DNA from: JAJRRL01 sp047404195
GTDB lineage: Bacteria; Pseudomonadota; Gammaproteobacteria; JAJRRL01
NCBI GenBank assembly: GCA_047404195.1
Contig: JBDOIU010000005.1
Span: 62,001-126,000, forward strand
Direction of reading: 5' to 3'
DNA: 64,000 nucleotides
The notes beneath the pieces were generated by a model that was given only the letters and a program-made list of their open reading frames with translations, had not been told where the DNA came from and did not search any database. Below, one piece after another: positions 28,571 to 37,449 of the stretch; within the stretch, counting starts at the first letter, position 1, and every line of letters starts with the position of its first letter. The position numbers and the translations under genes are program-made.

Positions 28571-30444
28571 TGCCCACGCAAAAAGAACTTGTCGAGCGTC
28601 GCAATGTCAATATGCATGATACTAGGGCGGCCATGGTTGCACAAACCGCAGCGAGGCGTCGTCTCCATATCATCCAATATCGCTTGCATGGCCATGAGGC
28701 TGAGGCTGTGGTTGGCTTTAATGGCTGATTTACAAGCTATGTTACCAAGTATCGCGTGACATTTGTTTTCAAAGTCTGCTGATCTTGCTGAATCCGTATC
28801 CTGCTCCAGCAAAGAACGAAAGATTTTTTCACAGGATTTCTCTGGAATAATGCTCGGCAATTCAGTCAGCGCTATGGTGGTTGCAGATATCTTATCGCTC
28901 ACAAGACCGCACTGTGTCAGTGCGGAGTGGTGATCTTCCCAGCATCTCATCTCATTGCTGGTGAGCTCAAGCTGTATAGGCAGGAGTAGTTTCTGCGTTT
29001 TGATGCCGTCATTAGCCAGCTGTTTTTTCAGCTTCTCAAATAAAATACGCTCGTGTGCCGCATGCATTTCAACTATGACTAGGCCCTGCTCATCTTGCGC
29101 TAAGATATACAGGTCATGCAATTGTGCGAGTGCGATTTTTTTATGGGCAATAGGCGCTGTCGCTTGTTGGCTTGTTTCTGTAGCTGTATCGGTCAGTGGT
29201 CTTTGTATGACAGCTGTTTGCGCGCTGCTTGCATGGCTTGCTTTTGGTGCTGGCTTTGCAGCTGTAGCGCTGGCGAGACTGGGCTGGTATGTGTTTCTAG
29301 TGCCCGCTGTTGTGAGTCGTGTTTTTGGCTGTGATTCTTGGTATTGAGCGTGATTTTCTTTGGCTTTTTGTATGGTTTCTTGTAATGCCTGACGCTGCTC
29401 ATCAGTGTCTATTACTGGTGTTGCAGATTGCTGCATTGGTAGCTGACTGATAGCCTGTGAAACACACTCCTTGAGAAAGGAATGCACCAGGGCATGATCA
29501 CGAAATCTGACTTCATGTTTGTTTGGGTGCACATTAACATCCACTGACTGTGGTGGAATATCAAAAAATAAAACATAGCAAGGATGGCGACCGTGAAACA
29601 ATACATCATCATAGGCTGCACGAATTGCATGTCGAACGACCTTATCCTGCACATATCGACCGTTGATGTAGAAGTATTGCATGTCTGCTTGTGATCGCTC
29701 AAAGCTGGGGTGTGCAATCCAGCCTCTCAGAGAAAGACCATGGTGTGTCATTGCGATATTATGCGCATGTTTGGTGAAGCCGTCACCAATCACCTTGCCA
29801 ACACGTGCCAATGCTTCGCTCTCTGTGCTGGCGGACGGAATGTTGAGGCGAAGTTTATTGTCTTCAGTAAAACGTATTGCAAGCTGTGGCTGTGATAGCG
29901 CAATCTGTCCCACCACATTCAGTACTTGCCTGGCTTCTGTTTTAGGGCTGCGTAAAAACTTGCGACGCGCCGGCACATTAAAAAAGAGTTCTCGCATGGT
30001 GATTTTTGTACCTTGCTGCAGAGCTGCTGGCATGACACCATCATTTTGACCAAAACCATTACATGACAGTGAAAACGCAGCATCACTGTCTTCGTGTTTT
30101 GAGGTAATTGTCAGCCTAGACACGGCTGAGATACTGGCTAGAGCCTCCCCCCTGAAACCCATGGTTTGTACTTTCAGTAAGTCATCATCACTGCGTATCT
30201 TGCTCGTGCAATGCCTGCTGACAGCCAACAATAAGTCGTCTCGATGTATGCCACGACCATTGTCTTCTATTTCTATACGATCTATGCCACCTTTGTTGAT
30301 TGATAGCTTGATTTGTGTGGCGCCAGCATCAATGCTGTTTTCAATCAGCTCCTTGATTGCTGAAGCGGGTCGATTAACCGCTTCTCCTGCTGCAATGCGT
30401 GTTGCTAGATCAGCAGGTAGTGCGCAAATACGTTGTTGGGGCAT
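28567..30444 (-). CDS. mutL: DNA mismatch repair protein MutL
   Basis: MutL is the ATP-dependent coordinator that links MutS mismatch recognition to strand cutting. It has 625 residues. The GHKL ATPase motifs are IKELIENSIDAGATQI, DNGRGI and TMGFRGEALASISAVS, followed by the transducer domain. A low-complexity Ala/Thr/Gln linker (about 350-430) precedes the C-terminal dimerisation domain, which ends CNHGRPSIMHI. No DQHAxxERI endonuclease motif exists in active form (EMHAAHERILFEKL is the non-endonuclease style), as in gammaproteobacteria that use MutH-like or other schemes. mutS is in the window at 34110-36713. Confidence 0.96.
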   Translation of the reverse strand: MPQQRICALPADLATRIAAGEAVNRPASAIKELIENSIDAGATQIKLSINKGGIDRIEIEDNGRGIHRDDLLLAVSRHCTSKIRSDDDLLKVQTMGFRGEALASISAVSRLTITSKHEDSDAAFSLSCNGFGQNDGVMPAALQQGTKITMRELFFNVPARRKFLRSPKTEARQVLNVVGQIALSQPQLAIRFTEDNKLRLNIPSASTESEALARVGKVIGDGFTKHAHNIAMTHHGLSLRGWIAHPSFERSQADMQYFYINGRYVQDKVVRHAIRAAYDDVLFHGRHPCYVLFFDIPPQSVDVNVHPNKHEVRFRDHALVHSFLKECVSQAISQLPMQQSATPVIDTDEQRQALQETIQKAKENHAQYQESQPKTRLTTAGTRNTYQPSLASATAAKPAPKASHASSAQTAVIQRPLTDTATETSQQATAPIAHKKIALAQLHDLYILAQDEQGLVIVEMHAAHERILFEKLKKQLANDGIKTQKLLLPIQLELTSNEMRCWEDHHSALTQCGLVSDKISATTIALTELPSIIPEKSCEKIFRSLLEQDTDSARSADFENKCHAILGNIACKSAIKANHSLSLMAMQAILDDMETTPRCGLCNHGRPSIMHIDIATLDKFFLRGQ

Positions 30445-30514
30445 GGTCTCTCCGAATCAGCGTGATGGTGAGTGAAATATTTGATATAATGATTTAAAGC
30501 GAGGAGGGCAAGGC

Positions 30515-30991
30515 ATGTCAATCATAATCCAAGCATTTGATCAAAAACTGACACACGTTGATGGCACAGGCTTGAGCTATTCTTACTCAGTTTCAACTGG
30601 TTTGGCGGGCATGGGTGAAGAAAAGAACAGCTTTAAGACGCCACGTGGTCGTCATATTGTGAGAGCCATCATTGGCCGAGATTGCCCTAAAAACGCGGTA
30701 TTTGTAGCAAGGCGCTGGCTGGGCGAGTGCTTTACAGCTGGTATGGAAGAAATTTATCCTGGCAGAGATTGGATTTTGAGCCGGATCCTATGGCTAAGCG
30801 GCTGTGAGCCTGGCTATAATCGTTTGGGTAGGGTGGATACGATGCAGCGTTACATCTACATACATGGCACACCTGAGACCTATCCAGTGGGTGTGGCTGG
30901 TTCTCATGGCTGTATTCGTATGCACAGTGATGCCCTCATTGACCTGACTGCTCGTGTGAATGTTGGGGAAGAGGTGTTGATACTCGAGTGA
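30515..30991 (+). CDS. L,D-transpeptidase (YkuD fold) without signal peptide
   Basis: The 158-residue protein consists almost only of a YkuD domain. The catalytic signature is YIYIHGTPETYPVGVAGSHGCIRMHSDALIDL, with the HGT histidine and the SHGCIRM cysteine. Such enzymes cross-link peptidoglycan or attach proteins to it in the periplasm. No signal peptide or membrane segment is visible at the N-terminus, which starts directly in the domain; short homologues of this kind are known in gammaproteobacteria and their export is unclear. GAGGAGG lies before the ATG. It is followed by DUF924 and DUF1820 genes in a tight run. Confidence 0.85.
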   Translation: MSIIIQAFDQKLTHVDGTGLSYSYSVSTGLAGMGEEKNSFKTPRGRHIVRAIIGRDCPKNAVFVARRWLGECFTAGMEEIYPGRDWILSRILWLSGCEPGYNRLGRVDTMQRYIYIHGTPETYPVGVAGSHGCIRMHSDALIDLTARVNVGEEVLILE

Positions 30992-31006
30992 CAAAGGAGT
31001 CAATTC

Positions 31007-31624
31007 ATGGATGTTTCCGAGCAACAAGTGGCTGCTTACCAGCCATTACTGTCTTATTGGTTTGGCAGGATTGAAGAGACCATCGTGCCTTCCGAAAACC
31101 GTGCAAAGATATGGTTTGGCGAAAACCAAGCAGTTGATGCTGAAATCAAAGATAAGTTCATGGATATCTATCAGGCTGCTGTCAATAATGAGCTTAAGAT
31201 GTGGCAACAAACTTCGCGTGGCCAGCTTGCCTTGATTATCCTGTTGGACCAGTTTTCGCGCCATATTCACCGAGATACCAGTGAGGCCTTCTCATGCGAT
31301 AAGCGTGCGCTTGATATCTGTTCTGGTGGTGTGCATGACATGTCAGAGCATGAGCTCAGCTTAATAGAGCGTGTATTTTATTATTTGCCTTTAATGCATT
31401 CAGAGTGTCCCGACCATCAAGCGCTATCACTGCAATGTTATGGTATGCTGGTCGACTTGGCACTGCCTGAAACGAAAATGGTCTATGAGGGCTTCTATCG
31501 TTTTGCTCAGCACCACTACATCGCCATTAAAAAGTTTGGGCGATTCCCGCAAAGGAATCAATTACTGTCACGACAGTCAACGGATGCAGAGTTGGCATAT
31601 TTAGAACAAGAGGGGAAATTATAA
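31007..31624 (+). CDS. DUF924 family protein
   Basis: This 205-residue protein belongs to the DUF924 family, an all-helical fold related to TPR proteins. Marker segments are LSYWFGRIEE, WFGENQAVDAEIKDKF, LALIILLDQFSRHIHRDTSEAFSCD and FYYLPLMHSE. The molecular function is unknown. AAAGGAG lies upstream of the ATG. It begins 15 bases after the L,D-transpeptidase and ends 1 base before the DUF1820 gene, so the three are probably one transcript. Confidence 0.85.
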   Translation: MDVSEQQVAAYQPLLSYWFGRIEETIVPSENRAKIWFGENQAVDAEIKDKFMDIYQAAVNNELKMWQQTSRGQLALIILLDQFSRHIHRDTSEAFSCDKRALDICSGGVHDMSEHELSLIERVFYYLPLMHSECPDHQALSLQCYGMLVDLALPETKMVYEGFYRFAQHHYIAIKKFGRFPQRNQLLSRQSTDAELAYLEQEGKL

Positions 31625-31625
31625 T

Positions 31626-31973
31626 ATGGGGCAATTATTATACCGTGTTCTGTTTAAGCAGGATGACAAGATTTATGAGACCTATGCGCAATACGTCTCA
31701 GATGAGAGTTTAGTGGGGTTTGTTGAGATAGAGGAGTTTATCTTCACTGACTTGCCGCTCACCCAATCAACACTCGAGCGTGAAGACAGTGATGTCTTGG
31801 AAAAAATATTCTCAGGGGTCAAACGTTGCTACATACCTGTCCACTTAGTGCTCAGAATTGATGAGGTGAGCCAAATTGAGGTACTGAATGCTGGACGTGG
31901 TGAGCATTCTAATGTAAAACCATTCCCTATATCTCACCTAAATCCAAAATCTGATGAATCTGATGATGAGTAA
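31626..31973 (+). CDS. DUF1820 family protein
   Basis: This is a 115-residue cytoplasmic protein of the DUF1820 family, recognised by YRVLFKQDDKIYETYAQYVSDESLVGFVEIEEFIF and SGVKRCYIPVHLVLRIDEV. It is widespread in gammaproteobacteria, and its function is not known. The tail is acidic (SDESDDE). The start is 1 base after the DUF924 stop and relies on GAGGGGAAA-type sequence inside the upstream gene end. Confidence 0.82.
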   Translation: MGQLLYRVLFKQDDKIYETYAQYVSDESLVGFVEIEEFIFTDLPLTQSTLEREDSDVLEKIFSGVKRCYIPVHLVLRIDEVSQIEVLNAGRGEHSNVKPFPISHLNPKSDESDDE

Positions 31974-32008
31974 TTGGTGAGCGTGCTTAATGACATGGGG
32001 GAGGTAAT

Positions 32009-33055
32009 ATGTGGTCTAAAATGATGTCGTTTGTTGGTGTTCAAGTATTATTAGTTATTGCGATAGCTGCTCTAGTGAGCATGTTAGAGTATTTCTGTCT
32101 TTTTCGCCGCCGCCATCACTATCAATCTTCGCAGAAGCTTTGGCGACAAGCCTTTGTAGAGGCTGTTCACCATCCTATTCAAACACTGATCTGGCTGCTT
32201 GCAACGTGTAAAATAGCGGCTCAGTTCCATAGCTTGAGCACTGATGTCATCATCGCTAAAAAAGTCATTGTTTCTCTGGTTGTGTTGTGGTTCTTTATTC
32301 GCTTTGTCAGTGCCATTGAGCGCATTTTTATTGAAACAGAGCATAGTAGTAAGCTGGTTGTGAAAGATAAAACGCGATTGTATGCGTTCGCGCAAATCGC
32401 ACGTGTATTTGCCATTATTATTGTGACTTTGTCATTACTGCCAACATTAGGTATTTCTATTTCGGCATTGCTGACTTTCGGTGGTGTTGCTGGTGTTGCA
32501 TTTGGTTTTGCCGCGAAAGACACGCTGGCCAACTTTTTAGGTGGCTTGATGATCTATTGGGACAGACCCTTCTCTGTTGGCGATTGGATTAAGTCCCCAG
32601 ATCGCAAAATTGAGGGAACAGTTGAAAAGATAGGCTGGCGATTAACCTTGATCAGAACTTTTGACAAGCGTGCGCTCTACGTCCCTAACGCATTGTTTTC
32701 GAACGTTATTTTGGTGAATCCATCGCGTCAAACACACCGACGTATTGTGAATGTTGTTGGTTTACGATATGAAGATGCGGATAAAGTCGATCAAGTCACG
32801 GCCGCAATTGAGGCAATGCTGCGATTGCATCCAGGTATCGACTCACAGGCCACTATTTTCGCTAAACTAATGGATTATGGTCCTTCTTCCCTCAATTGCC
32901 GCGTTTATGCCTTTACCAACACCACGAACTGGATTGAGTACGAGGGCATTCGGCAGGATGTTTTGGTTAAAATTAGTCAGATTGTGGCTGAGCTTGGTGC
33001 AGATTTTGCCTTTCCGACCCGTACAGTGCATTTACAGGGCGACGCGCCAGCTTGA
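32009..33055 (+). CDS. Mechanosensitive ion channel, MscS family
   Basis: This inner-membrane channel opens under hypo-osmotic tension. It has 348 residues with about five membrane segments. The pore-lining helix region shows the Gly/Ala pattern SALLTFGGVAGVAFGFAAKDTLANFLGG, followed by the MscS beta domain (RPFSVGDWIK, VEKIGWRLTLIRT, VPNALFSNVILVN) and a cytoplasmic alpha/beta domain. GGGGGAGG lies 4-5 bases before the ATG. It follows the DUF1820 gene by 35 bases. Confidence 0.93.
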   Translation: MWSKMMSFVGVQVLLVIAIAALVSMLEYFCLFRRRHHYQSSQKLWRQAFVEAVHHPIQTLIWLLATCKIAAQFHSLSTDVIIAKKVIVSLVVLWFFIRFVSAIERIFIETEHSSKLVVKDKTRLYAFAQIARVFAIIIVTLSLLPTLGISISALLTFGGVAGVAFGFAAKDTLANFLGGLMIYWDRPFSVGDWIKSPDRKIEGTVEKIGWRLTLIRTFDKRALYVPNALFSNVILVNPSRQTHRRIVNVVGLRYEDADKVDQVTAAIEAMLRLHPGIDSQATIFAKLMDYGPSSLNCRVYAFTNTTNWIEYEGIRQDVLVKISQIVAELGADFAFPTRTVHLQGDAPA

Positions 33056-33133
33056 GCTTGTACCCCGAGCCGGGTATAGTGTTGCCTTTGAGCGCTTTGA
33101 CGCTTGCACAATTCACATTATCCGGGGGCGCTT

Positions 33134-33697
33134 GTGACCATACCATCTGATGTACGTTCAGTTTTCAAATCATCCACTTGTCTTTATTCTAAGGTGCAAG
33201 TTGAAGCAGCGCTAGACTGCATGGCTACTGCTATCAGTTACGAGTTGGCAGACTCTAACCCTGTGATTTTATGTGTGGTTGTTGGCGGTATTGTTGCTCT
33301 TGGAAACTTATTGCCAAGGTTGGATTTTCCATTAGAAATTGATTATGTACACGCGACACGCTACAACAAAGGTCTTGAAGGCAGCGAGATGCAGTGGATA
33401 GCTGAGCCAAGAACTGCTTTGGCAGGACGTAATGTGATCGTTGTCGATGATATTCTGGATGGTGGTATCACACTTCAATCCGTGATTGATTATTGCCAAG
33501 AAAAAGGCGCTTCTTCTGTACACAGCGCTGTATTGGTTGACAAGAAGGGCGTTCGCCTACCAGAAGGTTTGCCTGAGGCTGATTTCTGTGGTCTGGAGGT
33601 GGGTGACCTTTACGTATTTGGTTACGGATTAGATTACAAAGGCTACTTACGTAATGCGCCAGGCATTTACAGTGTTGCACTAGAGCATATGGGCTAG
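33134..33697 (+). CDS. hpt: Hypoxanthine-guanine phosphoribosyltransferase
   Basis: This purine-salvage enzyme transfers a phosphoribosyl group from PRPP to hypoxanthine or guanine. The 187-residue protein carries the PRPP-binding motif VIVVDDILDGGITL, the early loop VVVGGIVALGNLLPRL and the C-terminal DLYVFGYGLDYKGYLRNAPGIY typical of the gammaproteobacterial HGPRT-like group. GTG at 33134 has GGGGGCG upstream and is preferred to TTG at 33104. It is convergent with sufE. Confidence 0.87.
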   Translation: MTIPSDVRSVFKSSTCLYSKVQVEAALDCMATAISYELADSNPVILCVVVGGIVALGNLLPRLDFPLEIDYVHATRYNKGLEGSEMQWIAEPRTALAGRNVIVVDDILDGGITLQSVIDYCQEKGASSVHSAVLVDKKGVRLPEGLPEADFCGLEVGDLYVFGYGLDYKGYLRNAPGIYSVALEHMG

Positions 33698-33699
33698 GC

Positions 33700-34113
33700 T
33701 CACCGTTTGCGCTGCTTTTCTTTGCTGACTAAAATATCAATCATTTGATAGAAGCCATTGCCTCTATTCATGGATAGAATATCATGAATATTGAGCGCGT
33801 CTGCGATTTCCTGTGGGGTGATACTGCAAGCTGCATCGTGCTCAAGCTGGTTAAAAATATCAACCAAGATACTGGCATAGCCGCTTGCTATCAAGCCATC
33901 CGACCAAGCATTGTAGGCACCATTTTCTTCTGCAACAAAGAGCTGATACTGGCAGCGGCTCACCCTGTTTCCTTCAGTACGGCATGCTTCTGACAATGGA
34001 GACTTTTGCAGTGCTTTACCTCGATCCAGGATCCACTCATATAAAATCTCATGGTCATCCATGCTGCGAAGTGTTGCAATCTGCTCTTTGAAATCGTCGA
34101 TGATTGTACTCAT
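33700..34113 (-). CDS. sufE: SufE-family sulfur acceptor
   Basis: SufE-type proteins take persulfide sulfur from a cysteine desulfurase for Fe-S cluster assembly. The 137-residue protein has the acceptor cysteine at residue 54 in NRVSRCQYQLF (family consensus NRVxGCQS). Here the residues flanking the cysteine differ from consensus (R before, Y after the Q). LIASGYASILVDIFN matches the conserved second half. The start overlaps the mutS stop by 4 bases. No sufS or sufBCD gene is visible. Confidence 0.87.
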   Translation of the reverse strand: MSTIIDDFKEQIATLRSMDDHEILYEWILDRGKALQKSPLSEACRTEGNRVSRCQYQLFVAEENGAYNAWSDGLIASGYASILVDIFNQLEHDAACSITPQEIADALNIHDILSMNRGNGFYQMIDILVSKEKQRKR

Positions 34114-36713
34114 ATCATGGTCTCCGTTTCTTTTTTCTGTAAACGCTCAGTTAAGTCATACACTAACATGAGGGCCTCTTTTGCTGATAGTTGATCTGCT
34201 TGCACTGACTGCAATTGATCCAGCACTTGCTGCTCAGTTTTGTCTAGTGTTGGCGCATCAAATAAGCCTGTTTGCTGTGGCGGTGTCGCCGCCGGTGTTT
34301 GTGTGGGCTGGGTCTCGAGTAATCGACATTTACTGATGGCATCTTCGATCACCGCCTTCGGTACACCTGCCAGCTTAGCCACATCTAAACCAAAGCTTTG
34401 GTTGGTGGAGCCAGGCATCACTTGGTGCAAGAAAACAATGTTGTCACCGTATTTTTGTGCAGTCAGGTGTGCGTTACTTGCTTTGGCAGAAGTGTCTGCA
34501 AACTGAGTGAGCTCAAAGTAGTGCGTAGCAAATAGTGTTAGGCATGCAATATTTTCGGTGAGCATTTTAGCCGTTGCCCAGGCGATTGACAATCCATCTA
34601 AGGTGCTGGTGCCGCGTCCTATTTCATCCATGATGACTAAACTATGGGCGGTTGCATTATGTAAAATATTCGCAGCCTCAGTCATTTCAACCATGAATGT
34701 TGATCGGCCACCACTCAGGTCATCAGAAGCGCCAATTCGAGTGTAGATCGCATCAATTGCACCAATGGTTGCACAGCTTGCTGGTACATATGCGCCGCAG
34801 TGCGTGAGCAATACAATTTGTGCTACTTGCCGCATATAGGTAGACTTGCCACCCATGTTGGGTCCAGTTATGAGAGAGAAGTTATTTCTATGATTCAGTA
34901 GTGTATCATTCGGGATAAATGCTTGTTCAGTCAGTATGGTTTCCAAGATAGGATGCCGGCCTGATTTGATATCAATAATGCGGTCCTGGCTGAGTTTTGG
35001 TTGGCACCATTCATGCTCAATGGCATGCTGTGTAAAAGAGAAGAGGGTATCGCAGTCACAGATGGCTTGAATGGTGTTGTTAAGTGCCTGGTGTTCAGCT
35101 TGCAGGTACTGAATCAGTTCTTCGTAAAGTGTTTTTTCTTTTTGCAGCGCTTCGTGCTGTGCATGCAGTGCTTTGTCCTCGAATGCTTTGAGCTCTTCTG
35201 TGATGAAACGTTCAGTGTTCTTCAAGGTTTGTCGACGAATGAAATGTTCTGGTGCTGACAGTGCCTGTTGTTTTGAGAGCTCGATAAAATAACCATGCAC
35301 TCGGTTATAGCCAACCTTGAGAGAGGCGTGACCGCACGCAGCACGCTCACGCTCTTCCAGTTCTCTTAGAAAAGTTTCGCTATTCTCTCTCAAGTTGCGT
35401 AGTTCGTCTAATTCTGTATTGTAACCCTCTGCAATCACGCCACCATCTCGAATGACGCTGGGTGGGTTGTCAACAACAGCTGCTTCTAGCTTATCCAGTA
35501 CATCGGATAATACATGGCACTGCTTTTCTAGTGTAGAAATAAGCACTGAGTCAGCGTGTTGTGCAAGCAGGGCTTTAAATCTCGGCTGTATACGCAACAG
35601 TTCTCGTATTTTAAGGCAATCTCTAGGTCTGGCGCTGGCCAGAGATATGCGTGTGAGCACGCGCTCGCAGTCGCCAATGCCGGCCAAGCATTCCTGTAGT
35701 TCATCCAGCTTATTGAGTCTCATCAAGCTTGCTATGGCTTCGTGTCGCCCTGAAATTGTTGATTGACAGCGCGTTGGGTTGTTTAGCCAAAGGCACAGCC
35801 GCCTTTGCCCCATAGTCGTTTGGCAGTGATCTATTGTTGAGAATAATGTGGGACCACTCGGGTTTTGTATACTCGGTGAAATTTTAAGGTGAGCGCGGGT
35901 ATTGGCATCGATTTTGAGCTGTTGGCTGATGGCATAGTGTTTTGGTGGCTGCAAGTGTGTCAACATCGCTTGGTGGGTGTAGCTTAAATATTGTAATAAG
36001 CAGCCAGCAGCACCGATTGCCGTGTCGAGTTGGTGAATACCAAATCCATCTAAGTGTTGTGTCTGAAATTGTTCGCAGAGTAAGCGTTGCGCAGTGTGCT
36101 CATCCAGTTCCCAGTCTGGGCGATGCTTGATCGATAAATGGTTAGGTAGTTGCGCTAGCAGCGTTTGCTCTGATTCTGCCAACAATACCTCAGTTGGCTG
36201 TATACGCGCTAACTCGCGCTGTAGAGCAGATGTATCATTGACTTCCAATAGCTCAAAACAGCCTGTTGTTGTTTTGACATAGGCTAATCCGATCCTGCTT
36301 TGCTTCGTATTAATGACGAGCAAAATAGGCTCTTCCTGCGCCTGCATCAACGCTTCATCACTGACAGTGCTGGCTGTGATGATTTTTGTGACAGCTCTTT
36401 CTACAGGGCCCTTGCTTTTTTTGGGGTCTCCAATTTGCTCACAAATGGCCACTGACTCCCCAGATGTAATTAATTTACTCAGGTATTTTTCAGCTGCATG
36501 ATACGGAACGCCGGCCATAGCTATGCGTTCACCGTTGCTCTTGCCGCGATGGGTGAGCGTGATGTCAAGTAGCTTTGCTGCACGCTCTGCATCATCGAAA
36601 AAAAGCTCGTAAAAGTCCCCCATGCGATAAAAAAGCAGCTGCTGGCTATAATTTGCCTTGATGCGGAGATACTGCTGCATCATGGGGGTGTGTTGGTTAT
36701 ATGTCTTGCTCAT
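34110..36713 (-). CDS. mutS: DNA mismatch repair protein MutS
   Basis: MutS is the mismatch-recognition ATPase. It has 867 residues, close to the usual 850. The N-terminal mismatch-binding motif is YRMGDFYELFFDDA (the Phe-x-Glu wedge). Walker A is TGPNMGGKSTYMRQ, Walker B VIMDEIGRGTSTLDG, followed by FATHYFELTQ. The C-terminal helix ends with LTERLQKKETETMI. sufE follows with a 4-base overlap. Upstream on the other strand is pncC, giving a divergent promoter region at 36714-36847. Confidence 0.97.
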   Translation of the reverse strand: MSKTYNQHTPMMQQYLRIKANYSQQLLFYRMGDFYELFFDDAERAAKLLDITLTHRGKSNGERIAMAGVPYHAAEKYLSKLITSGESVAICEQIGDPKKSKGPVERAVTKIITASTVSDEALMQAQEEPILLVINTKQSRIGLAYVKTTTGCFELLEVNDTSALQRELARIQPTEVLLAESEQTLLAQLPNHLSIKHRPDWELDEHTAQRLLCEQFQTQHLDGFGIHQLDTAIGAAGCLLQYLSYTHQAMLTHLQPPKHYAISQQLKIDANTRAHLKISPSIQNPSGPTLFSTIDHCQTTMGQRRLCLWLNNPTRCQSTISGRHEAIASLMRLNKLDELQECLAGIGDCERVLTRISLASARPRDCLKIRELLRIQPRFKALLAQHADSVLISTLEKQCHVLSDVLDKLEAAVVDNPPSVIRDGGVIAEGYNTELDELRNLRENSETFLRELEERERAACGHASLKVGYNRVHGYFIELSKQQALSAPEHFIRRQTLKNTERFITEELKAFEDKALHAQHEALQKEKTLYEELIQYLQAEHQALNNTIQAICDCDTLFSFTQHAIEHEWCQPKLSQDRIIDIKSGRHPILETILTEQAFIPNDTLLNHRNNFSLITGPNMGGKSTYMRQVAQIVLLTHCGAYVPASCATIGAIDAIYTRIGASDDLSGGRSTFMVEMTEAANILHNATAHSLVIMDEIGRGTSTLDGLSIAWATAKMLTENIACLTLFATHYFELTQFADTSAKASNAHLTAQKYGDNIVFLHQVMPGSTNQSFGLDVAKLAGVPKAVIEDAISKCRLLETQPTQTPAATPPQQTGLFDAPTLDKTEQQVLDQLQSVQADQLSAKEALMLVYDLTERLQKKETETMI

Positions 36714-36847
36714 GTAAGCATGCTTCCTAAGAGAATCTGCGTTACATCATATCAGAGCTCACCAGAGTAAAAAACCCTGTATTGCTAGACAGCAAATTGC
36801 ATTATGATAGTGCTATATTTGTTTTCATGTAACCAGGAGGTTGACTT

Positions 36848-37357
36848 TTGAGTGTTAAATTATACCCTGTTTGTGTAAAGATAGCGCAGTTTTTGCAAGA
36901 GAATGGCATGAGATTAGCTGTTGCTGAGTCGTGTACTGCTGGTGCGTTGGCGTCGCAGTTAGTTGCCGTGCCAGGCGCATCAACATGGTTTGACTGCGGC
37001 ATTGTTGCTTATAGCAATACCGCGAAACAAACGTTGTTGGATGTGCCTGTAGATGCCATTGCACAACATGGCGCTGTGAGTGCACAGGTTGCTCAACATA
37101 TGGCAGATGGTATTGCTCATAAGCAGAATTGTGATCTGTCATTGAGCACAACAGGTATTGCTGGTCCGGGTGGTGGCTCTGTTGAGAAGCCAGTTGGGAC
37201 CGTCTATCTCGCAGTGTCGGGGACATATTTTGATGACCCTGCGCATTTTCATCCAGATCCGTGCTTGCTTTACCTACGTGGCGGGAGGAAATATGTACAG
37301 GAGCAGGCAATATTCTGTGCGCTCAATTGGTTGTGCGATATTCTCTGTATCGTATAA
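36848..37357 (+). CDS. pncC: Nicotinamide-nucleotide amidohydrolase PncC
   Basis: PncC deamidates NMN to nicotinic acid mononucleotide and so recycles the by-product of NAD-dependent DNA ligase. The 169-residue stand-alone domain keeps the signatures LAVAESCTAGALASQLVAVPGASTWF, GIVAYSNTAKQTLL, HGAVSAQVA and GIAGPGGGSVEKPVGTVYLA. The start is TTG at 36848 with AGGAGG 7 bases upstream. It lies directly before recA, the common gammaproteobacterial order. This intact copy contrasts with the eroded amidase domain of the CinA-like protein at 6088-7206. Confidence 0.94.
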   Translation: MSVKLYPVCVKIAQFLQENGMRLAVAESCTAGALASQLVAVPGASTWFDCGIVAYSNTAKQTLLDVPVDAIAQHGAVSAQVAQHMADGIAHKQNCDLSLSTTGIAGPGGGSVEKPVGTVYLAVSGTYFDDPAHFHPDPCLLYLRGGRKYVQEQAIFCALNWLCDILCIV

Positions 37358-37449
37358 GTGAAATTTTCTTATGTCAGTGTGTTGATGCCTTGATCGCTTA
37401 TCGGTAGACTAACTGGTACATTGACTTTATTTCTGTTTAGGAGTTTTTT

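Noticed and set aside
28955..30049. Long plus-strand frames opposite mutL (130 and 122 codons)
   Set aside because: They are shadows of the mutL coding sequence, with unnatural composition rich in Cys, Ser and Val and no ribosome binding site.
37358..37449. A LexA box before recA
   Set aside because: No CTGT-N8-ACAG or close variant is present in the interval.
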